A stretch of DNA of 64,000 bases from Actinomycetota bacterium (GCA_020636995.1 JACJWU010000001.1:649084-713083); one strand, 5' to 3'; positions 16,895-27,703 are shown, counted from the stretch's first letter. Numbers and translations: made by a program. Notes: generated from the letters alone by a model not told the origin.

Positions 16895-18349
16895 TCACCG
16901 CCGCTTGCGCTTCTCCCGAATTCGCAGGTTGATCCTGATCGGCGTGCCGACGAAGCCGAAATCCTCTCGCAGCCGCCGCTCTACATACCGCCGGTACCCG
17001 TGCTCCAGGAAGCCCGTGGTGAACAGCGCGAACGTCGGCGGCCTCACAGCCGCCTGGGTGCCGAAGAGAATCCGGGGCTGGCGACCACCGCGCACCGGGT
17101 GCGGGTGCGACGCGACCAGTTCGGCGAGGAACTTGTTCAGCCGGCCCGTCGGCACACGCGTCTGCCATGAGTCCAGAGCCTTCTGCAGGTGCTTGCCGAT
17201 CCGGTCCACGCCGCGACCGGTCAGCCCCGAGATGTTGACGGTGTCCGCCCACGGAACACCGACGAGGTCGAGGTCGATCTCGCGGGCCAGTTCCCGCCGC
17301 CGCTCGTCATCCATCAGGTCCCACTTCGAGAATGCGATCACCAACGCACGTCCGGCGTCCACGACCATCTGCACGATCCGGATGTCTTGCTCCGAGATCG
17401 GTTCGCTTGCGTCGATCACAACGAGCGCCACCTCCGCACGCTCGATGGCGCGCTGGGTGCGGATCGAGGCGTAGTACTCGTGTCCGCTGGCCTCTTTGAC
17501 CCGGCGGCGGATCCCCGCAGTGTCGACGAACAGCCACTCCTGCCCCGCGAGTTCCACGACCTCATCCACGGGGTCGACCGTCGTGCCGGCAACGTTGTCG
17601 ACCACTGCGCGTTCATGTCCCGCGAGTTTGTTCAGCAGCGACGACTTGCCGACATTGGGTCGGCCGACGATCGCCACCCGGCGGGGTCCGGCGATGATCT
17701 GTCCGGATCCCTCCTCCGGCAGCCTCGCCACGATCTCATCCAGGAGATCCCCACTGCCGCGACCGTGCAACGCTGACACCGGGTACGGCTCCCCCAGCCC
17801 CAGCGACCACAGCGCGGTGGCATCCGCCTCGGTCCCGGCGTCGTCGACCTTGTTGGCGGCAAGCACGATGGGCTTCTTGGACGCCCGCAAGATCGGCACC
17901 ACGCGTTCGTCGGCGTCTGTGGCACCGACGGTGGCATCCACGACGAACACCACCACGTCGGCCTCGTCCACTGCTCGCTGGGCCTGTTGCGCGATGTCGG
18001 CCCGCATCCCGGTCGCGTCGTGTTCCCAACCGCCTGTGTCCACGAGCTGGAAATCGGTCCCCGCCCAGTCCGCCTCATACCGCACCCGGTCGCGGGTCAC
18101 ACCGGGCACGTCCTGCACGACGGCCTCCCTGCGCCCGAGGATGCGGTTGACCAGCGTGGACTTCCCCACGTTGGGCCGGCCGATGATGGCCACCACCGGC
18201 AACGTCGGCACCGTGGGCTCGACGATCTCGATCTCGTCGTACTCGTGCTCCGCGACGGCCTCTGCCGCCTGCGCCAATGCCTCGAAGTCCTCGTCGTCGC
18301 CCGCGTAGTCGTCGACGTAGACCTCGTCGCCGGGTTGTTGTTCAGTCAC
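16895..18349 (-). CDS. der: ribosome biogenesis GTPase Der (EngA)
   Basis: This 484-residue protein is a tandem GTPase needed for 50S subunit assembly. Two P-loops of the form GRPNVGKS(T/S)L are present (about 58-66 and 230-238), followed by DTGGWE- and DTAGIRR-type G3 motifs and a KH-like C-terminal domain ending in a basic tail. The first 45 residues form an acidic extension common in actinobacteria. The GTG start overlaps the cmk stop (GTGA), so the two genes are coupled. Confidence 0.97.
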   Translation of the reverse strand: MTEQQPGDEVYVDDYAGDDEDFEALAQAAEAVAEHEYDEIEIVEPTVPTLPVVAIIGRPNVGKSTLVNRILGRREAVVQDVPGVTRDRVRYEADWAGTDFQLVDTGGWEHDATGMRADIAQQAQRAVDEADVVVFVVDATVGATDADERVVPILRASKKPIVLAANKVDDAGTEADATALWSLGLGEPYPVSALHGRGSGDLLDEIVARLPEEGSGQIIAGPRRVAIVGRPNVGKSSLLNKLAGHERAVVDNVAGTTVDPVDEVVELAGQEWLFVDTAGIRRRVKEASGHEYYASIRTQRAIERAEVALVVIDASEPISEQDIRIVQMVVDAGRALVIAFSKWDLMDDERRRELAREIDLDLVGVPWADTVNISGLTGRGVDRIGKHLQKALDSWQTRVPTGRLNKFLAELVASHPHPVRGGRQPRILFGTQAAVRPPTFALFTTGFLEHGYRRYVERRLREDFGFVGTPIRINLRIREKRKRR

Positions 18350-19011
18350 GAATGCTCCAGGACGAGGGCGGCCACATGGTCGATCACTTCGGGCAACGTC
18401 ATAAAGGTGGCGTCGACCTCGACAGCGTCTTCGGCCACCTGTAGCGGGGACACGGCCCGTCCACTGTCCGCAGCATCACGTGCCGCCAGCGACTGGTGGG
18501 TGTCCGTCACGTCCGCATCGTGCCCGCGCTCCGCGTTCTCTGCGGCGCGGCGTTCTGCCCTGGCCTGCACATCCGCGGTCAAGTAGACCTTCAGGTTGGC
18601 GTCGGGGAAGACCACGGTTCCGAGGTCACGGCCTTCAGCGACCAGACCCTTGCCGGCATTGCCGGCCGCCTCCCGCTGCATCTGCACGAGCATGGTTCGC
18701 ACCTGCGGAACCGCGCTGTAGCGGCTGACCGCGGCCGTCACCTCCGGGGTGCGGATGGCCTCGGACACGTCAACGGCGTTGACAGTCACGAAGGGGGCGG
18801 CGGGGTCGGTCCCGCTGATGATCGCGCAATCGTCCAGCCTGCCCGCGATCTCATCGGTGCCGATATGGTTCTCCAACGCCCACCAGGTCACAGCCCGGTA
18901 CATGGCACCGGTGTCCAGATACTCGAATCCGAGCCTGCTGGCCACTCCCTTGGACACGCTGGACTTGCCGGAACCGGACGGCCCATCGATGGCGACGATC
19001 ACTGGTGGCAT
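18346..19011 (-). CDS. cmk: cytidylate kinase
   Basis: The 221-residue enzyme phosphorylates CMP and dCMP with ATP. The ATG at 19011 starts MPPVIVAIDGPSGSGKSS, placing the P-loop at residues 10-17. LDTGAMYRAVTW and EGRDLGTVVFPDA are conserved family motifs. The frame stays open upstream of 19011, but that stretch does not look coding. It forms a two-gene unit with der. Confidence 0.96.
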   Translation of the reverse strand: MPPVIVAIDGPSGSGKSSVSKGVASRLGFEYLDTGAMYRAVTWWALENHIGTDEIAGRLDDCAIISGTDPAAPFVTVNAVDVSEAIRTPEVTAAVSRYSAVPQVRTMLVQMQREAAGNAGKGLVAEGRDLGTVVFPDANLKVYLTADVQARAERRAAENAERGHDADVTDTHQSLAARDAADSGRAVSPLQVAEDAVEVDATFMTLPEVIDHVAALVLEHS

Positions 19012-19323
19012 GACTGCGAGCCTACCGGGCAGCGCCGTCGCCTCCTCGGTCGAACCAGCACCGGGGTTGGGGCGACTAGGCACGTTGGTTGATTCTGTCC
19101 GGACAGGTTGGTCACGATCGTGGCGTGGTGGCGCTGTGGCGTCGGACCTCACACTTGCCACGGAGCCCCACGCTGATGCCACGTTGACAGAGACGGGCGG
19201 CTGCCAGGCTTCCAGAACCACGGTCCGGCGCTGGGTGAGCCATTACCGACAGGTCCCGGCCAGCGAGTCCGGCCGGCCCCACTCCGCGGGCTTCCTACGC
19301 CGGCCACGGGCTGGTCATCGCCA
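19012..19323. other. intergenic stretch with no recognisable gene
   Basis: Between the cmk start and the palindromic element there is GC-rich DNA. It is open in more than one frame, but no start with a ribosome binding site and no family motif was seen. It may hold the cmk promoter. Confidence 0.4.
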
Positions 19324-19438
19324 TCCGGTTAGAGATCGGCATTTTGGTTAGACATACGACACTCCGGTTAGCCCTATACGGCCGTGGGACTCTAACCAAC
19401 CAGCCGCCGACTAACCAAGATGCCGATCTCTAACCGGA
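19324..19438. repeat. 115-bp nested palindromic element, copy 1
   Basis: 19324-19342 and 19420-19438 are a perfect 19-bp inverted repeat (TCCGGTTAGAGATCGGCAT and its complement). Inside it are TTGGTTAG/CTAACCAA (19344-19351, 19411-19418) and a core GGTTAG/CTAACC pair (19366-19371, 19392-19397) around TATACGGCCGTGGGACT. The same plan and sequence recur at 46541-46656. No ORF or transposase is inside. Confidence 0.9.
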
Positions 19439-19501
19439 ACGCCCGGACTGCCCGGCCAGGCCCTGCTACGGGTCCACAACAGCGGCCGCGTGACCAACCT
19501 C

Positions 19502-19544
19502 CCTAGGCGGAGTCCCACGGCCGCACAGGACTCACCGGAATGCC
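19502..19544 (-). repeat. partial inverted copy of the palindromic element
   Basis: Read on the minus strand, this stretch gives GGCATTCCGGTGAG, then CGGCCGTGGGACTC after a spacer. It matches the centre of the copy at 46541-46656 with several substitutions. It looks like a decayed half-element next to copy 1. Confidence 0.6.
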
Positions 19545-19580
19545 GTACGCCAACCATTCGTCCGCGGAATACCCGCCGGC

Positions 19581-20633
19581 TCAGCCGCGCAGCCGCCACC
19601 CACCATCGAGCAACGAGTCCCGCAGGCGTTTCTCGCTCTCCGGGCGCACCACGAGGTGCGCGATCGCCCGCAACCGACCCAGGGTGTGCTCGATCCGCAC
19701 GTCCTCAAGGTTCACGTCCGCCTCACCGGCCCGCACGAACAGAGCCGCCAACTGACCCGGGGCGTCCTCGATGACCACCGACACCGTGGCGAAATCGGCA
19801 GCCTCGCCGCCGTGCTTGCCCGGAAGCCGGTCGCGGCCTTCGACGCCCTTGCCCAGCAATTCTCGAACACCGAACTCGTCGTGGGCGGACAGCGCACTGC
19901 GGAAGGCCGCCACGTCACGACCGAAGCGCTCCAGGTACACCTCGACATGATCGGCGTTCGCCAGCAGGATCTGCGCCCACAGGGCAGGATCGCTCGCGGC
20001 GATCCGCGTGGTGTCGCGCACACCCGGACCGGCGACGCTCACATCTGCCGCCGAGGCCCCCAGCAACTGCGCCGCGAGTAGTGATGCCACGACCTGCGGC
20101 GCATGCGAGCACAGCGCAACGGCACGGTCGTGCTCGTCGGGGTCCATGAGCCGAACCACTGCGTGCAGGTCCCCGGCGAGTGCGGCCACCTGCTCGAGGC
20201 GGTGCGGCTGGGTCGCCGTGATCGGGGTGAGGATCCACGGACGGTCCTCGAAGAGATCGCCGCGGCCGGCCGCTGCCCCGGACACCTCCCTGCCAGCCAT
20301 CGGATGTCCACCCACGTAGCGGCTCAGATCGACGCCCCTGCCAAGTAGCGCGTCGATCGGCTCGGACTTCACGCTGCTCACGTCGCTGACCGTCGCGTCC
20401 GGAAAGGCCTTGAGCGCAGCCTCGACCTCGTCGGCGATCTGGTCCGGCGGCACCGCCACGAAGACGACATCGGGGGCGGCACACGATTCGGCCGAACCGG
20501 CCCCCATCGCCACCGCGGTGTCGACGGCTGACGGATCGAGGTCCTCGAGGTACGTCCGCGCGCCGGTCTGGGACAACGCCAGACCCAGCGAGGTGCCGAG
20601 CAGGCCGGCACCCCGGATGAGGATCTCAGTCAT
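19581..20633 (-). CDS. tyrA: prephenate dehydrogenase with C-terminal ACT domain
   Basis: The 350-residue enzyme oxidatively decarboxylates prephenate to 4-hydroxyphenylpyruvate in tyrosine synthesis. The N-terminus has a Rossmann motif (RGAGLLGTSLGLAL), followed by GGHPMAGRE, typical of the family. Residues from about 275 (FATVSVVIEDAPGQLAALF) form an ACT domain, implying feedback control by an amino acid. The ATG at 20633 begins MTEILIRGAG and overlaps the end of the chorismate mutase gene by 8 bases, so consecutive pathway steps are co-translated. Confidence 0.93.
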   Translation of the reverse strand: MTEILIRGAGLLGTSLGLALSQTGARTYLEDLDPSAVDTAVAMGAGSAESCAAPDVVFVAVPPDQIADEVEAALKAFPDATVSDVSSVKSEPIDALLGRGVDLSRYVGGHPMAGREVSGAAAGRGDLFEDRPWILTPITATQPHRLEQVAALAGDLHAVVRLMDPDEHDRAVALCSHAPQVVASLLAAQLLGASAADVSVAGPGVRDTTRIAASDPALWAQILLANADHVEVYLERFGRDVAAFRSALSAHDEFGVRELLGKGVEGRDRLPGKHGGEAADFATVSVVIEDAPGQLAALFVRAGEADVNLEDVRIEHTLGRLRAIAHLVVRPESEKRLRDSLLDGGWRLRG

Positions 20634-20991
20634 TGGCGGTGGCCTGCCGCAAGCCCTCGGTACCGCGCAGGTAGACGTGCTGGACATCAGAACGCGCCAG
20701 CCGCGATTCCACGTGGGCCATCACCCGCACGACCCGGGGCATCGAGCCGGGGACGGCAACCTCCGTGGCCGACAAGAGCGGCACGTCCTCCATCCCGGCC
20801 AGGCGAGCAGCGGTTGCCGGATAGCAGGAGACCAGATCCGGGGTCGACGTGAGGATCATAGAGATCACATCCGCGGGGTCGATGTCGTTGGCGCCAAGCA
20901 TCTGCGTCACGAGTTCGCCCACCGCTTCCATGATCGGATCCCGCGCGTCCTCGGTAACCTGCGTCGCTCCGCGCACCGCTCGTACAGCCAC
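20626..20991 (-). CDS. aroH: monofunctional chorismate mutase, AroH class
   Basis: The 121-residue enzyme converts chorismate to prephenate, the substrate of the next gene. VRAVRGATQVTED at the N-terminus and the DVISMILTSTPDL and DVQHVYLRG segments are typical of the trimeric AroH (Bacillus-type) fold rather than the helical AroQ fold. It lies immediately after rluB on the minus strand. Confidence 0.93.
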   Translation of the reverse strand: MAVRAVRGATQVTEDARDPIMEAVGELVTQMLGANDIDPADVISMILTSTPDLVSCYPATAARLAGMEDVPLLSATEVAVPGSMPRVVRVMAHVESRLARSDVQHVYLRGTEGLRQATAND

Positions 20992-21000
20992 ACCCGAAGA

Positions 21001-21723
21001 CTACAAGCCGACCTCTGTGTAGAGCGCCTGCAGTTCCTTCCCTGTGATCTCCCGGAGTTCCCCAGGAGCCAGTCCACGCAATCTGACTGGGCCAACCTTC
21101 GTGCGCACCAAGCGCTGCACCGGATGGTCCAAGGTGTCGAAGAGGCGACGCACGATGCGGTTGCGACCCTCGTGCAATGACACCTCGACAACGCTGCGCT
21201 CGTCCTCCACCGCGACGATCCGGCTGGCATCGACGTTCACCGGCCCGTCATCGAGTTCAACAGGCTTGCGAAGGCGCGCACGCAGACCGGGATCGACCCG
21301 ACCACGCACTGTGGCCACATATGTCTTCGACACACCATGCGACGGATGGGCGATCCGGTTGGCGAGCTCGCCGTCGTTGGTGAGCAGCAACAAACCTTCG
21401 GTGTCGACATCCAGACGTCCGACGTGGAACACCCGCTCCGGCCGGTCCGCGACGTAGTCACCCACGCACGGCAGACCCTTCTGATCGGTCATCGCCGAGG
21501 CGACGCCCCGCGGCTTGTGGAACGCCAGGACGACGTGCTCGGCCCGCGTGGGGATGCGGGTGCCATCCACGTGGATGACCGCGGTCTGCGGATCGACCCG
21601 GGTACCCAGGATCGCGGTCTTGCCGTTGACAGTGACCCTGCCCTCGGCGATCAGCTGATCGCACACCCGGCGACTACCCACACCCGCCGCGGCGAGCACT
21701 TTCTGGAGTCGCTCGCCGTCCAC
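21001..21723 (-). CDS. rluB: 23S rRNA pseudouridine synthase, RluB/RsuA family
   Basis: The 240-residue protein has an N-terminal S4 RNA-binding domain (ERLQKVLAAAGVGSRR) and a catalytic domain with Asp in HVGRLDVDTEGLLLLTNDG. By family it modifies the peptidyl-transferase region of 23S rRNA. It starts with GTG directly after the scpB TGA (TGAGTG), so translation is coupled. The scpA-scpB-rluB order is conserved in actinobacteria. Confidence 0.95.
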   Translation of the reverse strand: MDGERLQKVLAAAGVGSRRVCDQLIAEGRVTVNGKTAILGTRVDPQTAVIHVDGTRIPTRAEHVVLAFHKPRGVASAMTDQKGLPCVGDYVADRPERVFHVGRLDVDTEGLLLLTNDGELANRIAHPSHGVSKTYVATVRGRVDPGLRARLRKPVELDDGPVNVDASRIVAVEDERSVVEVSLHEGRNRIVRRLFDTLDHPVQRLVRTKVGPVRLRGLAPGELREITGKELQALYTEVGL

Positions 21724-22344
21724 TCAGATCTCGCCGGTGAGTTCCGGGGAGTCGAGGTCGGCGATGTCGGGCAAGTAGTCGGCGACCGGCGGCAACTCGT
21801 CCAGCGATGCGATTCCCAAGCGCTGCAGGAAGTACTCCGTCGTGGCGTACAGCACCGCCCCGCTCTCGGCGTCGTGCCCGACCTCTGTGATCAGCCCGCG
21901 CGTCACCAACGTCTTCATGACGCCGTCGACGTTGACAGCTCGGATGGCACTGACCCGGGTGCGCGAGACCGGTTGACGGTAGGCGACGACGGCCAGAGTC
22001 TCCAGTGCCGCTTGCGACAGGCGCGCCGATTGCCCGTCCTTGACGTAGCGGCTGACCAGTTCCGAGCAGTCCGCGGCCGTGACGAACCGCCAGCCGCCGG
22101 ATTCTCTGCGGATCGTGAAACCGCGGCCCGACGTGGCGTACTCGCTCTGCAGTCCCTCAACGGTCGCGGTGATCTCATCGGGCGGGGTGTTCAACGCCAC
22201 GCCCAGGTCCTCGGCCGACATCGGCTCATCGGCGATCAGGAGAAGCGCCTCGACGGCCGCCGGTAGGGACGGTGCCCCGAGCTCTGGCTGCGTGGTCTCT
22301 ACGGGACCGAGCCGGTCCGTCAGGTCAATCACCCGATGGGTCAC
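21724..22344 (-). CDS. scpB: condensin subunit ScpB
   Basis: The 206-residue product is the winged-helix kleisin-binding subunit of the SMC-ScpAB condensin used in chromosome segregation. LPAAVEALLLIADEPMSAEDL and LSQAALETLAVVAYRQPVSR are family hallmarks. Its start overlaps the scpA end by about 20 bases. Confidence 0.95.
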   Translation of the reverse strand: MTHRVIDLTDRLGPVETTQPELGAPSLPAAVEALLLIADEPMSAEDLGVALNTPPDEITATVEGLQSEYATSGRGFTIRRESGGWRFVTAADCSELVSRYVKDGQSARLSQAALETLAVVAYRQPVSRTRVSAIRAVNVDGVMKTLVTRGLITEVGHDAESGAVLYATTEYFLQRLGIASLDELPPVADYLPDIADLDSPELTGEI

Positions 22345-23110
22345 TGTCGTCCTCCCACACGATCGTCAATTCGGCCAACGCCTTCTCCTGCTCGAAGCGC
22401 ACGGTCCCGTCACGGTACAACTCCAGCAACGCCAAGAACCGTCCGACCACGATCATCCGGTTCTCGGCATCCTCGATGAGATCGCGGAAGGTCGCGCGTC
22501 CGGTGGCCCGGATGCGGCCGAACAGGATCTCCTTCTGCTCCGGAACACTGACCGGCGGAGCGTGCACGTGATCCGTGGCCACCTCGGGTACCGGCTTGGG
22601 CGTCAACGCCAGGGCACCGAGTGCGGCGAAGGCGTCCGGTCCCAGCCCGAGGACGACGTCGGGTAGCAGGCCGTGAAGGTCCGGGTCGAGCCCGACCGTG
22701 CGCGCAAGCATGGTCGGGGCGTCGGCCATCATCTGAGCGAAGATGCCAGACACGTCCTTGTACGCCCGGTACTGCATGAGGCGGGCGAACAGCAGATCGC
22801 GGGCCTCCAGCAGCGCGAGATCCTCCTCGTCCTCGAGCTCGGCGCCGGGCAGGAGTTTGACGACCTTCAGGTCCAGCAGGGTGGCTGCCACGACCAGGAA
22901 GTGACTGGCTTCCTCCAGGTCCCAGGCCTGCCCCTGCTGGCGGATGTAGCGCACGAACTCGTCGGTGACCGTGCTCAAGGACAGTTCGGTGACCTCGAGT
23001 TTGTGCTTGGAGATCAACTGCAGCAGCATGTCGAACGGCCCCGAGAACTCCTCCAGGTGCACCGCGAAGCCACTGGGCTCCTCGGCATGCACGGGCGCTG
23101 CTGTCACCAC
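22325..23110 (-). CDS. scpA: condensin kleisin subunit ScpA
   Basis: The product is about 261 residues and bridges the SMC heads. FAVHLEEFSGPFDMLLQLI near the N-terminus and the C-terminal winged helix (about 200-250) fit the family. GTG codons at 23110 and 23107 both start just before TAAPVHAEEP; the frame is open to 23230, but that part overlaps a palindromic region and looks non-coding. In many actinobacteria parA precedes scpA; here a palindrome and xerD take its place. Confidence 0.93.
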   Translation of the reverse strand: MVTAAPVHAEEPSGFAVHLEEFSGPFDMLLQLISKHKLEVTELSLSTVTDEFVRYIRQQGQAWDLEEASHFLVVAATLLDLKVVKLLPGAELEDEEDLALLEARDLLFARLMQYRAYKDVSGIFAQMMADAPTMLARTVGLDPDLHGLLPDVVLGLGPDAFAALGALALTPKPVPEVATDHVHAPPVSVPEQKEILFGRIRATGRATFRDLIEDAENRMIVVGRFLALLELYRDGTVRFEQEKALAELTIVWEDDSDPSGD

Positions 23111-23171
23111 GCCACCGTAACCCGCGGCTCGCGCAACCCCGGGTAGCCACACGCATGGCTCTGTGTCCGCC

Positions 23172-23294
23172 CCTTTGTGACGAAGGTGCGACGGCCCCCA
23201 CCCCGTTTGTCGCGAAGTTGAGGGGTCCACCGGCCCTCAAGGCAACACCTTCGCAACAAACGGGCTCCGGGCCCCGACAACAACGTCACAAAGG
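23172..23294. repeat. triple nested palindrome upstream of scpA
   Basis: Three inverted-repeat pairs share one centre: CCTTTGTGACG/CGTCACAAAGG (23172-23182, 23284-23294, perfect), CGTTTGTCGCGAAG/CTTCGCAACAAACG (23204-23217, 23249-23262, one mismatch) and TTGAGGG/CCCTCAA (23218-23224, 23234-23240). The arms share a TTTGT(G/C)(A/G)CGAAG theme. It fills the gap between xerD and scpA. It could be a terminator, a protein-binding array or a short mobile repeat. Confidence 0.8.
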
Positions 23295-23344
23295 CGGCCG
23301 GCGGGGGCGGTGAAGGCACCGGCGGCGGGGGCACCGGCGATCCG

Positions 23345-24262
23345 CTACCCCAGCGCCCGCGGGTGCGATTCGGCATACACCTCGCGCAACCGGTCGATCG
23401 TGACCTTCGTGTAGATCTGCGTCGTGGTCACCGACGAGTGCCCCAACAACTCCTGGACCACCCGGACGTCGGCCCCACCCTCGAGCAGATGCGTGGCGAA
23501 GGAGTGTCGCAGTGTGTGCGGCGACACCTCCGGCACCCCTGCTCGCTGCGCTGCCGCCGACACGATTCCATACGCGCTCTGCCGTGAGAGCACCCCTCCG
23601 CGCATGTTGAGGAAGACCTCCCGCGGGACCCGCCCGGCCTTGCGCTTGGTCAACAACACCGGCCGCGAGCGCACGAGGTAGGCCTCCAGGGCCGCCGCGG
23701 CGTACGACCCGATCGGCACCCGCCGCTGCTTGCCTCCCTTGCCCCTCAGAAGCACTGAGCGGGTCTGAAGATCGAGTGCGTCAGCGGTCATCTCCACCGC
23801 CTCGCTGATCCTCGCGCCGCTTCCGTAGAGGAACTCCAACAACGCCCGGTCCCGGATCCCGAGGATCGTCCCGGGGTCGCACGACTCGACCATCGCCACG
23901 GTGTCGTGGACGGACAAGGCCTTGGGCAGCCGCAGCGGCATGCTCGGCGACGCCACGTCCTCCGTCGGGTCCACGTCGATCAGCCCCTCAGCACCGAGGT
24001 ACCTGAACAGGCCCCGCACGCTGCTGACCGTGCGCCGCACCGAGGACGCACTCAATCCGGCCTCACGCGAAGCCCACGTGACAAAATCTCCGAGTTGCGA
24101 CGCGCTCACAGCCGCCAGATCGTCGATCTCCGACTCGTGGAGCCAGACCTCGAAACGATCGAGATCGCGCCGATAGGCCGCGACCGTGTTCGCCGACAAC
24201 CCCTTCTCCACGACCACGTGGTCCAGGTAACCCGTGACGCCGGCATCGACGGGAACAGCCAC
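23345..24262 (-). CDS. xerD: tyrosine recombinase XerD
   Basis: The 305-residue protein resolves chromosome dimers at dif with XerC. The N-terminal SAM-like domain has GYLDHVVVEKGLSANTVAAY. Catalytic residues are visible as Arg in GSGARISE, H-x-x-R in SPHTLRHSFATHLL, and the C-terminal Tyr in TTTQIYTKV. The GTG at 24262 starts five bases after the ald stop. Upstream in-frame codons overlap ald. Confidence 0.9.
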   Translation of the reverse strand: MAVPVDAGVTGYLDHVVVEKGLSANTVAAYRRDLDRFEVWLHESEIDDLAAVSASQLGDFVTWASREAGLSASSVRRTVSSVRGLFRYLGAEGLIDVDPTEDVASPSMPLRLPKALSVHDTVAMVESCDPGTILGIRDRALLEFLYGSGARISEAVEMTADALDLQTRSVLLRGKGGKQRRVPIGSYAAAALEAYLVRSRPVLLTKRKAGRVPREVFLNMRGGVLSRQSAYGIVSAAAQRAGVPEVSPHTLRHSFATHLLEGGADVRVVQELLGHSSVTTTQIYTKVTIDRLREVYAESHPRALG

Positions 24263-24267
24263 GTCGG

Positions 24268-25383
24268 TCAGGCCAGGACCGAGTCCAGCGAAACGCTCGG
24301 CAGGTCGAAAGCCTCGCCCACCGCCTTGTAGGTGATCTCCCCGGCATGTGTGTTCAGACCCAGTGCGAGTGCGTGATCGCGTCGGCAGGCCTCGCGCCAC
24401 CCATGATCGGCGAGGTCGAGCATGTAGGGAAGCGTGACATTGGTCAGCGCCCAGGTCGACGTGTGCGGAACCGCACCGGGCATGTTCGCCACACAGTAGA
24501 AGAGGCTGTCGTGCACGTCATAGGTCGGGTCCGCGTGAGTGGTCGGCCGGGAGTCCTCGAAACAACCGCCCTGGTCGATGGAGATGTCCACGAGCACCGA
24601 GCCGGGCTTCATCCGGGACACCAACTCGTTGCTGATCAGCTTCGGAGCTTTCGCGCCGTGGATCAGGACCGCGCCGATGACCATGTCGGCATCCAGCACA
24701 CATCGTTCGATCTCGTACTGATTGGAGGCGACGGTCTGCATGTGGCCCTGGTAGATCGCATCCATCGTGCGAAGGCGTGCGATGTCCCGGTCGAGCAGCA
24801 GCACTTCGGCCTGCATCCCCAGCGCGATGGCCGCCGCATTCTGTCCAGCAACGCCGGCACCGATCACGACCACCTTGCCCGCGTGCACACCTGGCGTACC
24901 ACCGAGCAGGACACCCCGACCCCCGCTGGCCTTGAGCAGGGCCTGCGCCCCGACCTGCGGGGCGAGCCGACCCGCGACCTCCGACATGGGTGCCAGCAGC
25001 GGCAGAGTCCGATCGGGCAGTTCGACGGTCTCGTAGGCGATGGCCGTGGTCTTGCTCTGCAGCAGCGCCTCGGTACATTCCCGCGAGGCCGCAAGGTGCA
25101 GATACGTGAACAGCACGAGCCCCTCGCGCAGGAACCCGTACTCACTGGGCAGCGGCTCCTTGACCTTGACGATCATGTCGGCCGTGCCCCACACATCCGC
25201 AGCCGTGGGGAGGATGCTCGCACCGGCGGCCTCGAACTCCTCGTCGGTCAAGGACGACCCCCGGCCCGCGCCGGCCTGGACCACGACGCTGTGGCCGTGG
25301 CGCACCAGTTCCTGCACCCCCGCGGGCGTCATCGCAACGCGGTACTCCTGCTGCTTGACCTCAGTCGGCACCCCGACGCGCAT
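24268..25383 (-). CDS. ald: alanine dehydrogenase
   Basis: The 371-residue NAD-dependent enzyme interconverts alanine and pyruvate plus ammonia. MRVGVPTEVKQQEYRVAMTP at the start, KVKEPLPSEY and the Rossmann motif VVIGAGVAGQNAAAIA (about 170-186) are typical and full length. It sits between the nudix gene and xerD in the same orientation. Confidence 0.96.
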   Translation of the reverse strand: MRVGVPTEVKQQEYRVAMTPAGVQELVRHGHSVVVQAGAGRGSSLTDEEFEAAGASILPTAADVWGTADMIVKVKEPLPSEYGFLREGLVLFTYLHLAASRECTEALLQSKTTAIAYETVELPDRTLPLLAPMSEVAGRLAPQVGAQALLKASGGRGVLLGGTPGVHAGKVVVIGAGVAGQNAAAIALGMQAEVLLLDRDIARLRTMDAIYQGHMQTVASNQYEIERCVLDADMVIGAVLIHGAKAPKLISNELVSRMKPGSVLVDISIDQGGCFEDSRPTTHADPTYDVHDSLFYCVANMPGAVPHTSTWALTNVTLPYMLDLADHGWREACRRDHALALGLNTHAGEITYKAVGEAFDLPSVSLDSVLA

Positions 25384-25401
25384 GCTTCATCCGTTTCCGC
25401 G

Positions 25402-26065
25402 CTACACCGGTGGTGTGCGCACGTTCCCGAGCGATTCGACCCAGTCTCGCACAGGCCACGGCGCATCAGCAGGACGAAGATCCGCCCATCCGCGGGCACG
25501 CGCAGCCGCTGCCGCGAGGATGCCGTTGGTCGCAGTGGGGTTCTGGATCTTGCCCGCCAGCACCAGCTTGACCGCCTCGTCGAGGCCCACCCACGCCTGC
25601 GGCAGATGCGCCTCCTCCGCCTCGCCGGTGTGCGACCTGCCTTCCGGCACCTGCTCGAGGCCCCGCGCCAGGAAGCACCGGAAGGTCTCAGAGGTCCCAC
25701 CCGGAGAGTTGAGGAAGTCGATGAGGACATGCCACACGTGGGCCTGCAACCCGGCCTCCTCCACGAGTTCCCGCCTGGCACAGGCCAGCGCCGATTCCTT
25801 GTGGGTGTCGAGCAGGCCGGCCGGCGGTTCGAAGAGATAACTGCCCACCGGGTGCCGGTACTGCCGAATGAGCAGCAATCTGTCGTGCTCATCGAGGGCG
25901 ATGATCCCCACCGCCCCCGGGTGCACCACGAGGTCCCGGGTAACGCTGTGGTCGCTGATCAACACGTCGTCGGAACGCACGTCCCAGACGGCCCCGACGA
26001 ACTGCGTGCGCCGCCCGACGACCTCATGGGCGTCGAAGTCGTCCTCGACGGGTCCGTGCCAGATC

Positions 26066-26073
<8 letters not shown>
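25402..26073 (-). CDS. NUDIX hydrolase, ADP-ribose pyrophosphatase type
   Basis: The 223-residue product should hydrolyse ADP-ribose or a similar nucleoside diphosphate. The nudix box is present (GLLDTHKESALACARRELVEEAGL region, with the REx2EE core RRELVEEAG at about 101-109). The ATG at 26073 overlaps the pyrG stop by 8 bases. The pyrG-nudix pairing is standard in actinobacteria. Confidence 0.92.

Positions 26074-27703
<1,630 letters not shown>

Noticed and set aside
19012..19323. N-terminal extension of cmk up to 19221
   Set aside because: The P-loop-containing start at 19011 gives the normal length. The extension looks random.
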